DNA from: Fen-999 sp041480065
GTDB taxonomy: Bacteria; Pseudomonadota; Gammaproteobacteria; Burkholderiales; Rhodocyclaceae
DNA: 34,151 bases
Reading direction: 5' to 3'
NCBI GenBank assembly: GCA_041480065.1
Contig: JBGOZF010000046.1
Coordinates: 1 to 34,151, forward strand
The notes below the pieces were generated by a model. It made no database searches, was not told the origin of the DNA, and saw nothing but the letters and a program-made list of their open reading frames with translations. A program made the position numbers and the translations under genes. Below are positions 7,199 to 15,581 of the stretch, piece by piece; within the stretch, counting starts at the first letter, position 1; each line of letters opens with the position of its first letter.

Positions 7199-7633
7199 CT
7201 ATTTCCTGAACCGCAGCGAACCGTCCTCGGCGAAGTCGAACATCGGTCCCCAGGCGACTTCCCAGTAGTAACCGTCCGGGTCGGCGAAATAGCCGCTGAA
7301 GCCACCCCAGAAGGTGTCCTGTGGCGCCTTGGCGATGTCGGCGCCGAGGCTACCCGCCTGGGCGAAGATCGCCAGCACTTCTTCCTTGCTGCGGGCGTTG
7401 TAGGCAAGGGTCATGCCGCTGAAAGCACTGCGGGTGGCCGGTAGATCGGGCGAGATGTCTTCGGCCAGCTTGTCGAGCGGGTAGAGGCTCAGCCAGGCCC
7501 CTGGCAGTTCGAAAAAGGCGACCCCTTGATAGTCGGGGTTCGGTTGGGTAGCGAAAAGGGCCGTGTAGAAGGCGGTGGATTTCGTCAGATCGCTGACGCC
7601 GAGGGTGATGGCCGTGACGCGGGGGATGTGCAT
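7199..7633 (-). CDS. VOC (glyoxalase/bleomycin-resistance fold) protein
   Basis: 144 residues from ATG 7633. The beta-alpha-beta-beta-beta modules of the vicinal oxygen chelate superfamily are clear: VTAITLGVSDLTKSTAFYTALF, then FFELPGAWLSLYP, then SGMTLAYNARSKEEVLAIFAQAGS, and the closing FSGYFADPDGYYWEVAW, whose E is the usual last metal ligand. Such proteins are often uncharacterised lyases, isomerases or antibiotic-binding proteins, and no substrate can be given. It faces hipA (17 bp gap, convergent) and diverges from the methyltransferase. A longer reading from 7732 runs across the methyltransferase promoter. Confidence 0.88.
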   Translation of the reverse strand: MHIPRVTAITLGVSDLTKSTAFYTALFATQPNPDYQGVAFFELPGAWLSLYPLDKLAEDISPDLPATRSAFSGMTLAYNARSKEEVLAIFAQAGSLGADIAKAPQDTFWGGFSGYFADPDGYYWEVAWGPMFDFAEDGSLRFRK

Positions 7634-7706
7634 GGCGGGCTCGTTCGATTTTGGGCTCGATACGTCGGAAACTTTGATCTTGCTCGATAATGGTCTGGTG
7701 CGTACC

Positions 7707-7735
7707 TTGACTATGCTGGGAATAATCAGCATACT
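7707..7735 (+). promoter_or_regulatory. probable methyltransferase promoter with embedded inverted repeat
   Basis: TTGACT (7707-7712) and CATACT (7730-7735) are separated by 17 bases, a good sigma-70 arrangement 31 bp before the methyltransferase ATG. A perfect inverted repeat TATGCTG-N8-CAGCATA (7712-7733) fills the spacer and touches both hexamers. A repressor bound there should block the promoter. Control proteins of restriction-modification systems or the methyltransferase itself are candidates. Confidence 0.6.
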
Positions 7736-7766
7736 GGAAATGTAGACAGTATTCGCCTGAAGTCAA

Positions 7767-9227
7767 ATGAATTCCACCGCCGTCGACGAAATCAGACTGC
7801 AAGCCAGTCGCTGCCTCGACCCCGAGCGCAGGTCGGCGCTCGGCCAGTTTATGACGCCGTCTGCCATTGCCCGTTTCATGGCCGGTTTGTTCTCACCAAG
7901 CTCAAAGGCGGTTCGCCTGCTCGACGCTGGAGCGGGGGTCGGCTCCCTGACCTCGGCTTTCGTCGATGCTCATCCGGGAGTTCCCATACAGGTGGAGGCT
8001 TGGGAACTCGACGCCACTTTGCGTAGCTACCTTGAAACCACATTGTCCGGATATGCGGCAAAGAAGACCGCCATCACATCGACCATTCATGCGGACGATT
8101 TCATCGAGGCATCGGTGTGGAACCTGTCCATGGGAACCGGCCCGCGTTTTACCCACGCCATTTTGAATCCCCCTTACAAGAAGATCGGCAGCGCCAGCCG
8201 GCATCGGCTGCTGTTGCGGCAGGTCGGTATCGAAACCGTCAACCTCTACTCAGCCTTTCTAGCCCTGGCCATCCTGCTCATGGAACCGGGCGGGGAGATT
8301 GTCGCCATCGTGCCGCGCTCGTTTTGCAATGGCACCTATTACCGGCCTTTCCGCAGACTGTTGCTCGATCATTGCGCCATCCGGCAAATCCATGTCTTCG
8401 GCGCCCGGGACAAGGCGTTTTCCGATGATGATGTGCTCCAGGAGAACATCATCATCAAGCTTGTTCGCGGTGGCGAGCAAGGGGACGTGACGGTCAGCGA
8501 CTGCCATGACGGTAGCTTCTCCGATTACCGCGAAAGTTGTTTCGGGTTCGACCGGATCGTCAAGGCCGCCGACCAGGAATGCTTCATCCATGTGCCTTCG
8601 CTTGATGCACGTGAGGTGCTGGCGTCTCCCCTGTTTGCCCACACACTGAAGGAAATCGGGCTTGAGGTATGCACCGGTCCGGTAGTCGATTTCCGCCTTC
8701 GCGACCACTGCCGTGCCCAGCCCGAGCATGGGACGGTTCCGCTGCTATATGCGCACCACTTTGCCGGTGGACGACTCGCATATCCGGTCGAACACAAGAA
8801 GAAACCCAACGCGATTGCGGACAACGAACAGACCAGAAAGTGGCTGATGCCGAGAGGTCACTATGTGCTGACCCGGCGTTTCTCCGCCAAGGAGGAGCGC
8901 CGCAGGGTCGTGGCCTTCGTGCTCGATCCGGAAGAACTACCTGCGGCGTTGATCGGCTTCGAAAACCATCTCAATGTTTTCCATGTCGGCAAACACGGCA
9001 TGGATGGCGAAACGGCTTATGGCCTTGCCCTGTTCCTGAATTCGACACTTGTCGATGCCTGTTTTCGGGCTTTCTCCGGTCACACTCAAGTGAATGCGAC
9101 CGATCTGCGACAGATGCGCTATCCCTCCTGGGAGCAATTGAAAGCCTTCGGGCGCTGGGCCGGTCGTCGACAACTGACGCAGATTGAAATCGACGACTAC
9201 ATCCTTTCGGCGGTGCCGTTCCGCTGA
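7767..9227 (+). CDS. orphan N6-adenine DNA methyltransferase, PstI/BsuBI/Eco57I-like
   Basis: 486 residues. ALGQFMTPSAIARFMAGLF at about 24-42 matches the GQFFTP opening of this methyltransferase group. DAGAGVGS (53-60) is the S-adenosylmethionine motif I, and NPPYKK (134-139) is the adenine-N6 catalytic motif IV. A C-terminal half of about 250 residues should hold target recognition. It would methylate adenine in a specific DNA site. No endonuclease gene is beside it: upstream is a VOC gene on the other strand and downstream, six bases away, is dnaE2. It may be the surviving half of a restriction system or a regulatory orphan. The close dnaE2 start implies shared transcription. No ribosome site is evident. 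Confidence 0.88.
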   Translation: MNSTAVDEIRLQASRCLDPERRSALGQFMTPSAIARFMAGLFSPSSKAVRLLDAGAGVGSLTSAFVDAHPGVPIQVEAWELDATLRSYLETTLSGYAAKKTAITSTIHADDFIEASVWNLSMGTGPRFTHAILNPPYKKIGSASRHRLLLRQVGIETVNLYSAFLALAILLMEPGGEIVAIVPRSFCNGTYYRPFRRLLLDHCAIRQIHVFGARDKAFSDDDVLQENIIIKLVRGGEQGDVTVSDCHDGSFSDYRESCFGFDRIVKAADQECFIHVPSLDAREVLASPLFAHTLKEIGLEVCTGPVVDFRLRDHCRAQPEHGTVPLLYAHHFAGGRLAYPVEHKKKPNAIADNEQTRKWLMPRGHYVLTRRFSAKEERRRVVAFVLDPEELPAALIGFENHLNVFHVGKHGMDGETAYGLALFLNSTLVDACFRAFSGHTQVNATDLRQMRYPSWEQLKAFGRWAGRRQLTQIEIDDYILSAVPFR

Positions 9228-9233
9228 ACTGAA

Positions 9234-12200
9234 ATGAACGTCGTGGCGGCGGGCGGCTTGCCCGCTTACGCCGAACTCCATTGTCTGTCGAATTTCAGCT
9301 TCCTGCGCGGCGCCTCGCATGGCGAGGAACTGGTCGCGCGGGCGCGGGCGCTTGGCTACTCGGCGCTGGCGATTACCGACGAGTGCTCATTCGCCGGCAT
9401 CGTGCGCGCGCACCTGGCGGTGAAGGAGGTGGGGCTCAAGCTGATCGTCGGAACCGAGATCGCGCTGGCCGATGGCCTGAAGCTGGTGCTGCTGGCGCAG
9501 AACCGCGCCGGCTATGGCAACCTGTCGGCGCTCGTCACCCTCGGCCGGCGGCGGGCGGAGAAGGGCGCTTACCGACTGACGCGCAACGACCTCGACTGGG
9601 GCGTGCCCGATTGTCTGTGCCTCTGGGTGGCGCCGGCCGATGCCGCCGTTGCCGACGCCGATTGGCTGGCGGCGCGCTTTCCCGGTCGTTGCTGGATTGC
9701 CTATGAACGTTTTCTCCAGCCTGACGACGCCGAGCGCCTGGCGCATCTGAAGACGCTCGGCCTGCCGCTCCTGGCCGCGGGGGACGTGCATATGCATGCG
9801 CGCGGGCGCCGGCCCTTGCAGGATGCGCTGACGGCGCTGCGCCTGAAGACCACGGTCGATGCGGCCGGCCATGCGCTGTTTCCGAACGGCGAGCGGCACC
9901 TGCGCTCGCGGCTGGCATTGTCGCGCCTGTATCCGCCCGAACTGCTGGCCGAGACGTTGAAGGTGGCGGCGCCATGCGACTTTTCGCTCGACGAGCTCAA
10001 GTACGAGTACCCGGAAGAGATCGTGCCGGCGGGTGAGACGCCGGCAGCTTATCTCCGTGCTGAGGTGGAAAAAGGGCTCGCAGTCCGTTACCCGCAGGGC
10101 ACATCGGAAAAGGTGCTCGGCCAGATCGAGCACGAACTGGCGCTGATCGCGGAACTCGGCTACGAGGCCTATTTCCTGACCGTCTACGACATCGTCGGTT
10201 TCGCCAGGCGCGCCGGCATACTTTGCCAGGGGCGCGGTTCGGCGGCCAATTCGGCGGTCTGCTACGCGCTCGGCATCACCGAGGTGGACCCGGAGCGGGC
10301 GAGCATGCTCTTCGAGCGCTTCATCTCGCGGGAGCGCAACGAGCCGCCGGACATCGACGTCGATTTCGAGCACCAGCGCCGCGAAGAGGTGATCCAGTAC
10401 ATCTACGGCAAGTACGGCCGCAGCCGCGCGGCGCTGACGGCGACGGTGATCAGCTATCGTAGCCGCTCGGCCCTGCGTGATGCCGGGCGGGTGCTGGGTT
10501 TCCCGCTCGATGCTATCGATGCCCTATCCGGCAGCCTTGCCTGGTGGGACAAACCGGAGACCTGGCCGGAACGTTTTGCCGCGGTGGGACTGGATGCGCA
10601 AAGTCCGCGCGTGAAGAAGTGGCTGTGGCTGGCGAAACAACTGAAAGGCTTCCCGCGCCATCTGTCGCAGCATGTCGGCGGTTTCGTCATCTCGCGCGGC
10701 CGGCTCGACCGCCTGGTGCCGATCGAGAACGCGGCAATGGAAGACCGCAGTGTCATCCAATGGGACAAGGACGACATCGACGCCCTGGGCCTCATGAAAG
10801 TCGATGTGCTGGCGCTGGGCATGCTCTCGGCGATTCGACGCGCGCTCGATTGGGTATCGAAGAAACGCGGCGTTGTTTTTCGCATGCAGGACATTCCGGC
10901 CGAGGATGCCGCTGTGTACGACATGCTCTGCCGCGCCGACAGCATCGGTGTCTTCCAGGTCGAATCGCGCGCCCAGACCGCCATGCTGCCGCGCCTGCGG
11001 CCACGAAAATTCTACGACCTGGTGGTCGAGGTGGCGATCGTCCGGCCGGGACCGATCCAGGGCAACATGGTGCATCCGTATCTGCGTCGCCGGCAGAAAC
11101 TGGAGCCGGTGAGCTATCCGTCCGAGGCGGTGCGCGGCGTGCTCGAACGCACACTGGGCGTGCCGATCTTCCAGGAACAGGCGATGCAACTCGCCATTGT
11201 CGCCGCCGGCTTCACGCCCGGCGAGGCAGACCAACTGCGCCGGGCCATGGCGGCATGGAAACGCAAGGGCGGCCTCGGCCCCTTCCGCGAGAAACTGCTG
11301 GACGGCATGGCGGCGCGCGGCTACCCGCCGGAGTTCGCGGAGAATCTCTACCGGCAGATCGAGGGCTTCGGCGAATATGGTTTCCCGGAGTCGCATGCGG
11401 CCAGCTTCGCGCTGCTGGTCTATGTCTCGGCCTGGCTCAAATGTCACGAGCCGGCGGCTTTCCTGGTCGGTATGCTCAACAGTCAGCCGATGGGCTTCTA
11501 TTCGGCGTCGCAACTCCTTCAGGATGCGCGCCGCCACGGCGTCGAGGTGCTGCCGGCGGATGTGACGGCGAGCGAGTGGGAAACGACTTTGGAAATTCGA
11601 TTTACCGCAGAGGACGCAGAGAACGCAGAGAACGCAGAGAAAGGCAAAGAAAAGGTCTCCTCTGCGCCCTCTGCGTCCTCTGCGGTGAAAGATGTTGTTC
11701 GCCTCGGGTTGCACTTGGTGAAAGGCCTGGGCCAGGCGGCTGGCGAGCGCGTCGCCGGAGCGCGTTGTGCCGGAGCCTTCCGCGATGTCGCCGACCTGGC
11801 GAAGCGGGCGGTTTTGGATCGCGGCGACCTCGAAGCCCTGGCCGCCGGTGGTGCCCTGGAACGCCTGGCCGGCCACCGTTTCGGCGCCGCCTGGGAAGCG
11901 GCGGCGGTGTCGATCCGGCGCGATCTTCTGGATACGGTGCCGGTGCCGGAAGCGCAGGCAACGCTGCCGGCACCCACCGAAGGCCAGGACCTGGTCGCCG
12001 ATTACGCCAGCCTCGGCCTCACGCTCGGCCGCCATCCACTGACGCTGATCCGGCACCATCTCGATGTCCGTTATGCCACCGCCGGGGCTTTGCGGACCAT
12101 GACCCACAACCAGCCGGCCCGTTGCGCCGGACTGGTCACCTGCCGCCAGCGGCCGGGTACGGCCAGCGGTGTGGTCTTCCTTACCCTCGAAGACGAAACA

Positions 12201-12392
12201 GGTCTGGCCAACGTGATCGTGCATCCGAAGCTCGCCGAAAGGCAGCGTGAGGAACTGCTCGGCGCGCGGCTCCTGGGCGTGCTCGGCATCCTGCAACGGG
12301 AAGGCGAGGTCGTGCATCTGGTGGCCCGGCGCCTGGTCGATCACAGTCGCTTGCTCGGACAACTGGCCGTACGCAGCCGGGATTTTTGCTGA
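9234..12392 (+). CDS. dnaE2: DnaE2, error-prone DNA polymerase III alpha
   Basis: 1052 residues. A PHP domain opens the protein (YAELHCLSNFSFLRGASHGEELV). The C-family polymerase core has PDIDVDFEHQRREEV with Asp373, Asp375 and Asp377, and GRGSAANSAVCYALG before it. A helix-hairpin-helix segment (HLVKGLGQAAGERVAGAR) and an OB domain (TASGVVFLTLEDETGLANVIVHPKL) follow. With ImuA and ImuB it carries out SOS mutagenesis. About 30 residues (790-819: a run of AED/AEN/AEK, then SSAPSASSAV) derive from a dispersed inverted repeat inserted in frame in the linker before the HhH region. The gene follows a methyltransferase, and not imuB as in the usual cassette, with only a weak ribosome site. Whether it is still SOS-controlled is unclear, because no LexA box is seen near it. 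Confidence 0.95.
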   Translation: MNVVAAGGLPAYAELHCLSNFSFLRGASHGEELVARARALGYSALAITDECSFAGIVRAHLAVKEVGLKLIVGTEIALADGLKLVLLAQNRAGYGNLSALVTLGRRRAEKGAYRLTRNDLDWGVPDCLCLWVAPADAAVADADWLAARFPGRCWIAYERFLQPDDAERLAHLKTLGLPLLAAGDVHMHARGRRPLQDALTALRLKTTVDAAGHALFPNGERHLRSRLALSRLYPPELLAETLKVAAPCDFSLDELKYEYPEEIVPAGETPAAYLRAEVEKGLAVRYPQGTSEKVLGQIEHELALIAELGYEAYFLTVYDIVGFARRAGILCQGRGSAANSAVCYALGITEVDPERASMLFERFISRERNEPPDIDVDFEHQRREEVIQYIYGKYGRSRAALTATVISYRSRSALRDAGRVLGFPLDAIDALSGSLAWWDKPETWPERFAAVGLDAQSPRVKKWLWLAKQLKGFPRHLSQHVGGFVISRGRLDRLVPIENAAMEDRSVIQWDKDDIDALGLMKVDVLALGMLSAIRRALDWVSKKRGVVFRMQDIPAEDAAVYDMLCRADSIGVFQVESRAQTAMLPRLRPRKFYDLVVEVAIVRPGPIQGNMVHPYLRRRQKLEPVSYPSEAVRGVLERTLGVPIFQEQAMQLAIVAAGFTPGEADQLRRAMAAWKRKGGLGPFREKLLDGMAARGYPPEFAENLYRQIEGFGEYGFPESHAASFALLVYVSAWLKCHEPAAFLVGMLNSQPMGFYSASQLLQDARRHGVEVLPADVTASEWETTLEIRFTAEDAENAENAEKGKEKVSSAPSASSAVKDVVRLGLHLVKGLGQAAGERVAGARCAGAFRDVADLAKRAVLDRGDLEALAAGGALERLAGHRFGAAWEAAAVSIRRDLLDTVPVPEAQATLPAPTEGQDLVADYASLGLTLGRHPLTLIRHHLDVRYATAGALRTMTHNQPARCAGLVTCRQRPGTASGVVFLTLEDETGLANVIVHPKLAERQREELLGARLLGVLGILQREGEVVHLVARRLVDHSRLLGQLAVRSRDFC
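11601..11690. repeat. dispersed inverted repeat, copy B, inside dnaE2
   Basis: The left arm, 11601-11630 (TTTACCGCAGAGGACGCAG onward), and the right arm, 11660-11690, are inverted copies with two or three differences. The left arm continues as more units of a nine-base CGCAGAGAA repeat. The element keeps the dnaE2 frame open and adds about 30 residues. It is the same family as the elements at 3483-3601 and 16458-16571, with GCAGAG in place of GCAAAG in copy A. Confidence 0.88.
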
Positions 12393-12476
12393 ACATTGCG
12401 ATCCGCACATCTCGCAAGGGCGCAATTCCGGTGCCGAAGGTATACTTCAGTCTCCTTGGGCATCCAACCGCCGTCA

Positions 12477-13784
12477 ATGACCGAGATCGTCTCGACGCAG
12501 GAATTGAAGCTGGGCATGTTCGTCGCCGAGCTCGATCGACCATGGCTGGAGACCCCGTTCCTGGTCCAGGGCTTCCTGTTGGAAGAGGACGAGCAACTGG
12601 CGACCCTGCGCAACCTGTGCCGCTTCGTCACCATCGACCGGGCGCGCTCGATCGGCGAGGAATACAAAGCGGGTATCGCCCAGCACTTCGTGCCGGAGAA
12701 GCGGCAACCGATGGCGACTCACGCGCCGATAATCCTCTATCAAAGCGCGAAGAAGCTGACTCTGCCGCCGCTGGAGGTGGATGGCAAACGCGAACTGGCC
12801 GGGCGCAAGTTCACCACGGTTCGCTACGTCGATGAAATCCATGTCGAAGAGGAACTACCGACCGCACGCGTCACCTACCAGAGCGCACAGAACCTGCTCG
12901 AGGACCTGGACGAGCAGGTGGCGTCCGGCAACGTGCCGGACATCGAGCATGTGGACCGCACGGTCAACAGCCTGGTCGAATGCGTGGTGCGCAATCCCGA
13001 CGCGCTGCTCTGGCTGTCGAAGCTGAAGCGCACCGACAACCAGATATACGACCACTCGCTGACGGTGTCGATCCATCTGATGGCCTTCGGCCGCAATCTT
13101 GGTTTGCCGCCGGACGAGTTGCATCCACTCGGTATGGGCGGTCTGCTCAAGGACATCGGCATCATGCGCCTGCCGCCGGAGTTGTTGCACAAGCCGACGG
13201 GATTGACCCCCGACGAAAAGGCGCACATGCGTACCCACGTCGATCACGGCACGGAAATGCTTGCCGATGAAGTCACCTTGCCCGAGGAAGTCCGCGAGAT
13301 CGTCTCCAGGCATCACGAACGCATCGACGGCAGCGGCTATCCGCGCCGGCTCACCGGCGACCAGATCGGCCTCTACGGCGAAATGGCCGGCATCGTCGAC
13401 AGCTACTGCGCCATGCTCTCGCCGCGGCCATTTCGACCGGCCCGACTGGGCCAGTGGGTGGTCGAGGAAATCAATGCCATGCGCAACATCCGTTTCACGG
13501 CGGCGGTGGTCGACGAGTTCGTGCAATTCGTCGGCCTCTATCCGGTCGGCACCCTGATCGAACTCAACAGCGGCGAGGTCGGGGTCGTGATCGAACAGAA
13601 CCGTGTGCGCCGGCTCAAGCCCCGCATCATGCTCCTGCTGGGACCGGACAAGACGCGCAACTCGTCGCCGGGAATTCTCAATCTCCTCAACGACCCGTTG
13701 GTGCGCGAAGGCACGCCTTACCGGATCCTGCGCGATCTTCCGCCCGGTTCCTTCGGATTGGATCCGCGGGAGTTCTACCTGTGA
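12477..13784 (+). CDS. HD-GYP c-di-GMP phosphodiesterase-like protein (DUF3391 N-terminus)
   Basis: 435 residues from ATG 12477. The N-terminal 130 residues (VSTQELKLGMFVAELDRPWLETPFL..., VTIDRARS) match the DUF3391 module found ahead of HD-GYP domains. The HD-GYP domain spans about 170-365, with YDHSLTVS, HMRTHVDHG and SRHHERIDGSGYP. At the name-giving HD position the sequence is LLKDIGIM: Lys replaces His, and Ile replaces the following Lys. The metal site is therefore altered, and activity may be reduced or lost. It overlaps the EAL gene by four bases (GTGA), so the two are made together. A longer reading from 12396 is unlikely. Confidence 0.88.
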   Translation: MTEIVSTQELKLGMFVAELDRPWLETPFLVQGFLLEEDEQLATLRNLCRFVTIDRARSIGEEYKAGIAQHFVPEKRQPMATHAPIILYQSAKKLTLPPLEVDGKRELAGRKFTTVRYVDEIHVEEELPTARVTYQSAQNLLEDLDEQVASGNVPDIEHVDRTVNSLVECVVRNPDALLWLSKLKRTDNQIYDHSLTVSIHLMAFGRNLGLPPDELHPLGMGGLLKDIGIMRLPPELLHKPTGLTPDEKAHMRTHVDHGTEMLADEVTLPEEVREIVSRHHERIDGSGYPRRLTGDQIGLYGEMAGIVDSYCAMLSPRPFRPARLGQWVVEEINAMRNIRFTAAVVDEFVQFVGLYPVGTLIELNSGEVGVVIEQNRVRRLKPRIMLLLGPDKTRNSSPGILNLLNDPLVREGTPYRILRDLPPGSFGLDPREFYL

Positions 13785-15580
13785 CGTTCCCCGACCGCGG
13801 TTTCGCCGCCGCGGAACCGAAAGGGTCTGACAGGCTGGTCGGGGAAGCATTGGCTGCAACCCTTGCTCGTTACGGATTGGACAGCCGGGCGCGCTCGGCC
13901 CTGCGTGCCTACGCCACCCATGATGCCGGCGAGGCCGCCCATCGCAGGCGGATCGAGTCGCTGGAGGTGGCGCTCATCGAGCCTCAGGCGGAGAACCTCG
14001 CCCATTTGCACGCTCTGAGGCAGTTCACCGATCTCTTTGCCTCAATGCCGGAGGCAGACTTTTCCGGCGATTGGCTGCAACAACTTGCGGATGCATGGCA
14101 GGCATTGCGCCGGGACGGCGCTGCCGAGGATCTGCCTCTGCGGGCGGCGCGGGCCTTGCTCGCTCACGGTACTGCGGAACTGCTGCGCGAACGTCCCTCG
14201 CTGTCCGCCCTGGAGGTCGAGATTGTCGGCGCGCTGACGGCTGCTGCGATCTGCGTGGCGGAACTGCTTGGCCGGACGTCTGCCCTTCGCGGCGCCATGA
14301 CCGTGATCGACGATGCCATCGACGGCGGACACGGCTCACGGCTGCCTGAACGGCTGGCGGCGGCGATCGATGCCGCCAAAGGCCGTGACGTCGGGCTCCT
14401 GGTGCTGCGATTGCATCTCGGCCCCGGTACCCTGACGCTTTCCCGACGACAGCGCGATGCGCTCTGGGACGCGGGAATCGATCGCATTTGCGGGCTGTTG
14501 CGCGAGTGCGATGTTCTGGTGCGTACCGAATTGCACGGCTGTGCGGTGATCCTGCCGAATCTGCAAACCCATGCTCAGGCAATGCTGGCTGCCAACAAGG
14601 TGGCGCACGCATTTGAATCGCCGCTGCCTGTCGATGGCATGTCGGTCAAGGCAGCGGTGGCGCTTGGCGTCGTATGGTCGCCGGCTCACGGCCGGACGGC
14701 GGAGGATCTGATCCGTTGCGCCGATCTGGCGGTGGAAGCGGCTCAGCGCGAGGAAAGGCCAGTCGTCTTTTTCGATGAGCAACTATTGGCGATCGCCCAG
14801 TGGGAGGCGCGGATCGAGAAGGAGTTCGCTGCCGCGCTCGACAACGGACAACTGTCTACCCATATCCAGCCGCAGATCGAATTGGCCACCGGGCGCTGCA
14901 TCGGCGGCGAACTGCTGCTGCGCTGGATGGACAGCCAGGGCAATCCGGTACCGCCTTACCGGATTCCCGAAGTGGCCAAGCGCATCGGTGCCGCGTCGCA
15001 ACTGACGCGTTGGCTGATGTTCGGCGCCTGCCGGACCCTGGCCGACCTCGGCCGTGCCGGAATCGACGTTCGTCTGAGCGCCAACCTGATGGGGCGCGAT
15101 GTGATGGATAGCGAACTGCCGCTGCTGGTCGAGCAGGCGGCCAGTTTCTGGCGCGTGTCGCCTTCGCGCCTGACCCTGGAACTGACCGAGGGCATGATGC
15201 TCGAGGATCCTGTCGTCGGTGCGACCGTGATGCGCCGTCTGATCGACCTCGGCGTATCCACCTCGATCGACGATTTCGGCATCGGCTATTCCTCGATCCT
15301 GTATCTGCGTCAATTGCCCTTGCACGAACTCAAGGTCGACTGTGCGTTCGTCGGCGCCATGTCGCACTCTCAGCAGGACCGGGAGATCGTTGCCTCGCTG
15401 GTGCAACTGTCGCATGCGCTCGGGCTGCAGGTGGTGGCCGAGGGCGTCGAAGACGAGGAGACCATGAAGCTGCTGCAGGGGATGGGCTGCGATCGCGGCC
15501 AGGGCTACTGGATCAGCCGCGCCATGCCGACCGCGGACTTCGCGGGCTGGGTACGGGACTGGAACAGCCGATACTCCTGA
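13781..15580 (+). CDS. degenerate GGDEF-EAL c-di-GMP phosphodiesterase
   Basis: 599 residues from GTG 13781, overlapping the HD-GYP stop. About 200 N-terminal helical residues of unknown type are followed by a GGDEF-like domain whose signature is lost (LVRTELHGCAVILP around residue 247, in place of RxGGDEF). The EAL domain starts near 360 and keeps GGELLLRW (ELL for EAL), ELTEGMMLED, IDDFGIGYSS (around 497), LKVDCAFV and AEGVEDEE, so catalytic Glu, Asp-Asp and Lys positions are present. It should cleave c-di-GMP to pGpG, with the dead GGDEF half as a possible GTP sensor. Its end is one base from the convergent rlmJ stop. Frames extending upstream to 13454 are out-of-frame HD-GYP sequence. Confidence 0.9.
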   Translation: MTFPDRGFAAAEPKGSDRLVGEALAATLARYGLDSRARSALRAYATHDAGEAAHRRRIESLEVALIEPQAENLAHLHALRQFTDLFASMPEADFSGDWLQQLADAWQALRRDGAAEDLPLRAARALLAHGTAELLRERPSLSALEVEIVGALTAAAICVAELLGRTSALRGAMTVIDDAIDGGHGSRLPERLAAAIDAAKGRDVGLLVLRLHLGPGTLTLSRRQRDALWDAGIDRICGLLRECDVLVRTELHGCAVILPNLQTHAQAMLAANKVAHAFESPLPVDGMSVKAAVALGVVWSPAHGRTAEDLIRCADLAVEAAQREERPVVFFDEQLLAIAQWEARIEKEFAAALDNGQLSTHIQPQIELATGRCIGGELLLRWMDSQGNPVPPYRIPEVAKRIGAASQLTRWLMFGACRTLADLGRAGIDVRLSANLMGRDVMDSELPLLVEQAASFWRVSPSRLTLELTEGMMLEDPVVGATVMRRLIDLGVSTSIDDFGIGYSSILYLRQLPLHELKVDCAFVGAMSHSQQDREIVASLVQLSHALGLQVVAEGVEDEETMKLLQGMGCDRGQGYWISRAMPTADFAGWVRDWNSRYS

Positions 15581-15581
15581 A

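Noticed and set aside
7712..7733. Inverted repeat as a second LexA box that would put the methyltransferase and dnaE2 under SOS control
   Set aside because: It reads CTG-N8-CAG, two bases short of the CTG-N10-CAG spacing seen at lexA, and lacks the TA-rich centre.
5483..9233. A multi-gene anti-phage system such as BREX or DISARM around the methyltransferase
   Set aside because: No helicase, PglZ, endonuclease or ATPase gene accompanies it; only hipBA and a VOC gene are present.
10544..12250. Second long frame within dnaE2
   Set aside because: A shadow of a G+C-rich gene; the translation is Arg/Gly/Pro-rich and dnaE2 itself has clear motifs.
13454..13780. N-terminal extension of the EAL protein upstream of GTG 13781
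   Set aside because: This is HD-GYP coding sequence read in another frame; the translation is Arg/Gly/Pro-rich and unlike a domain.
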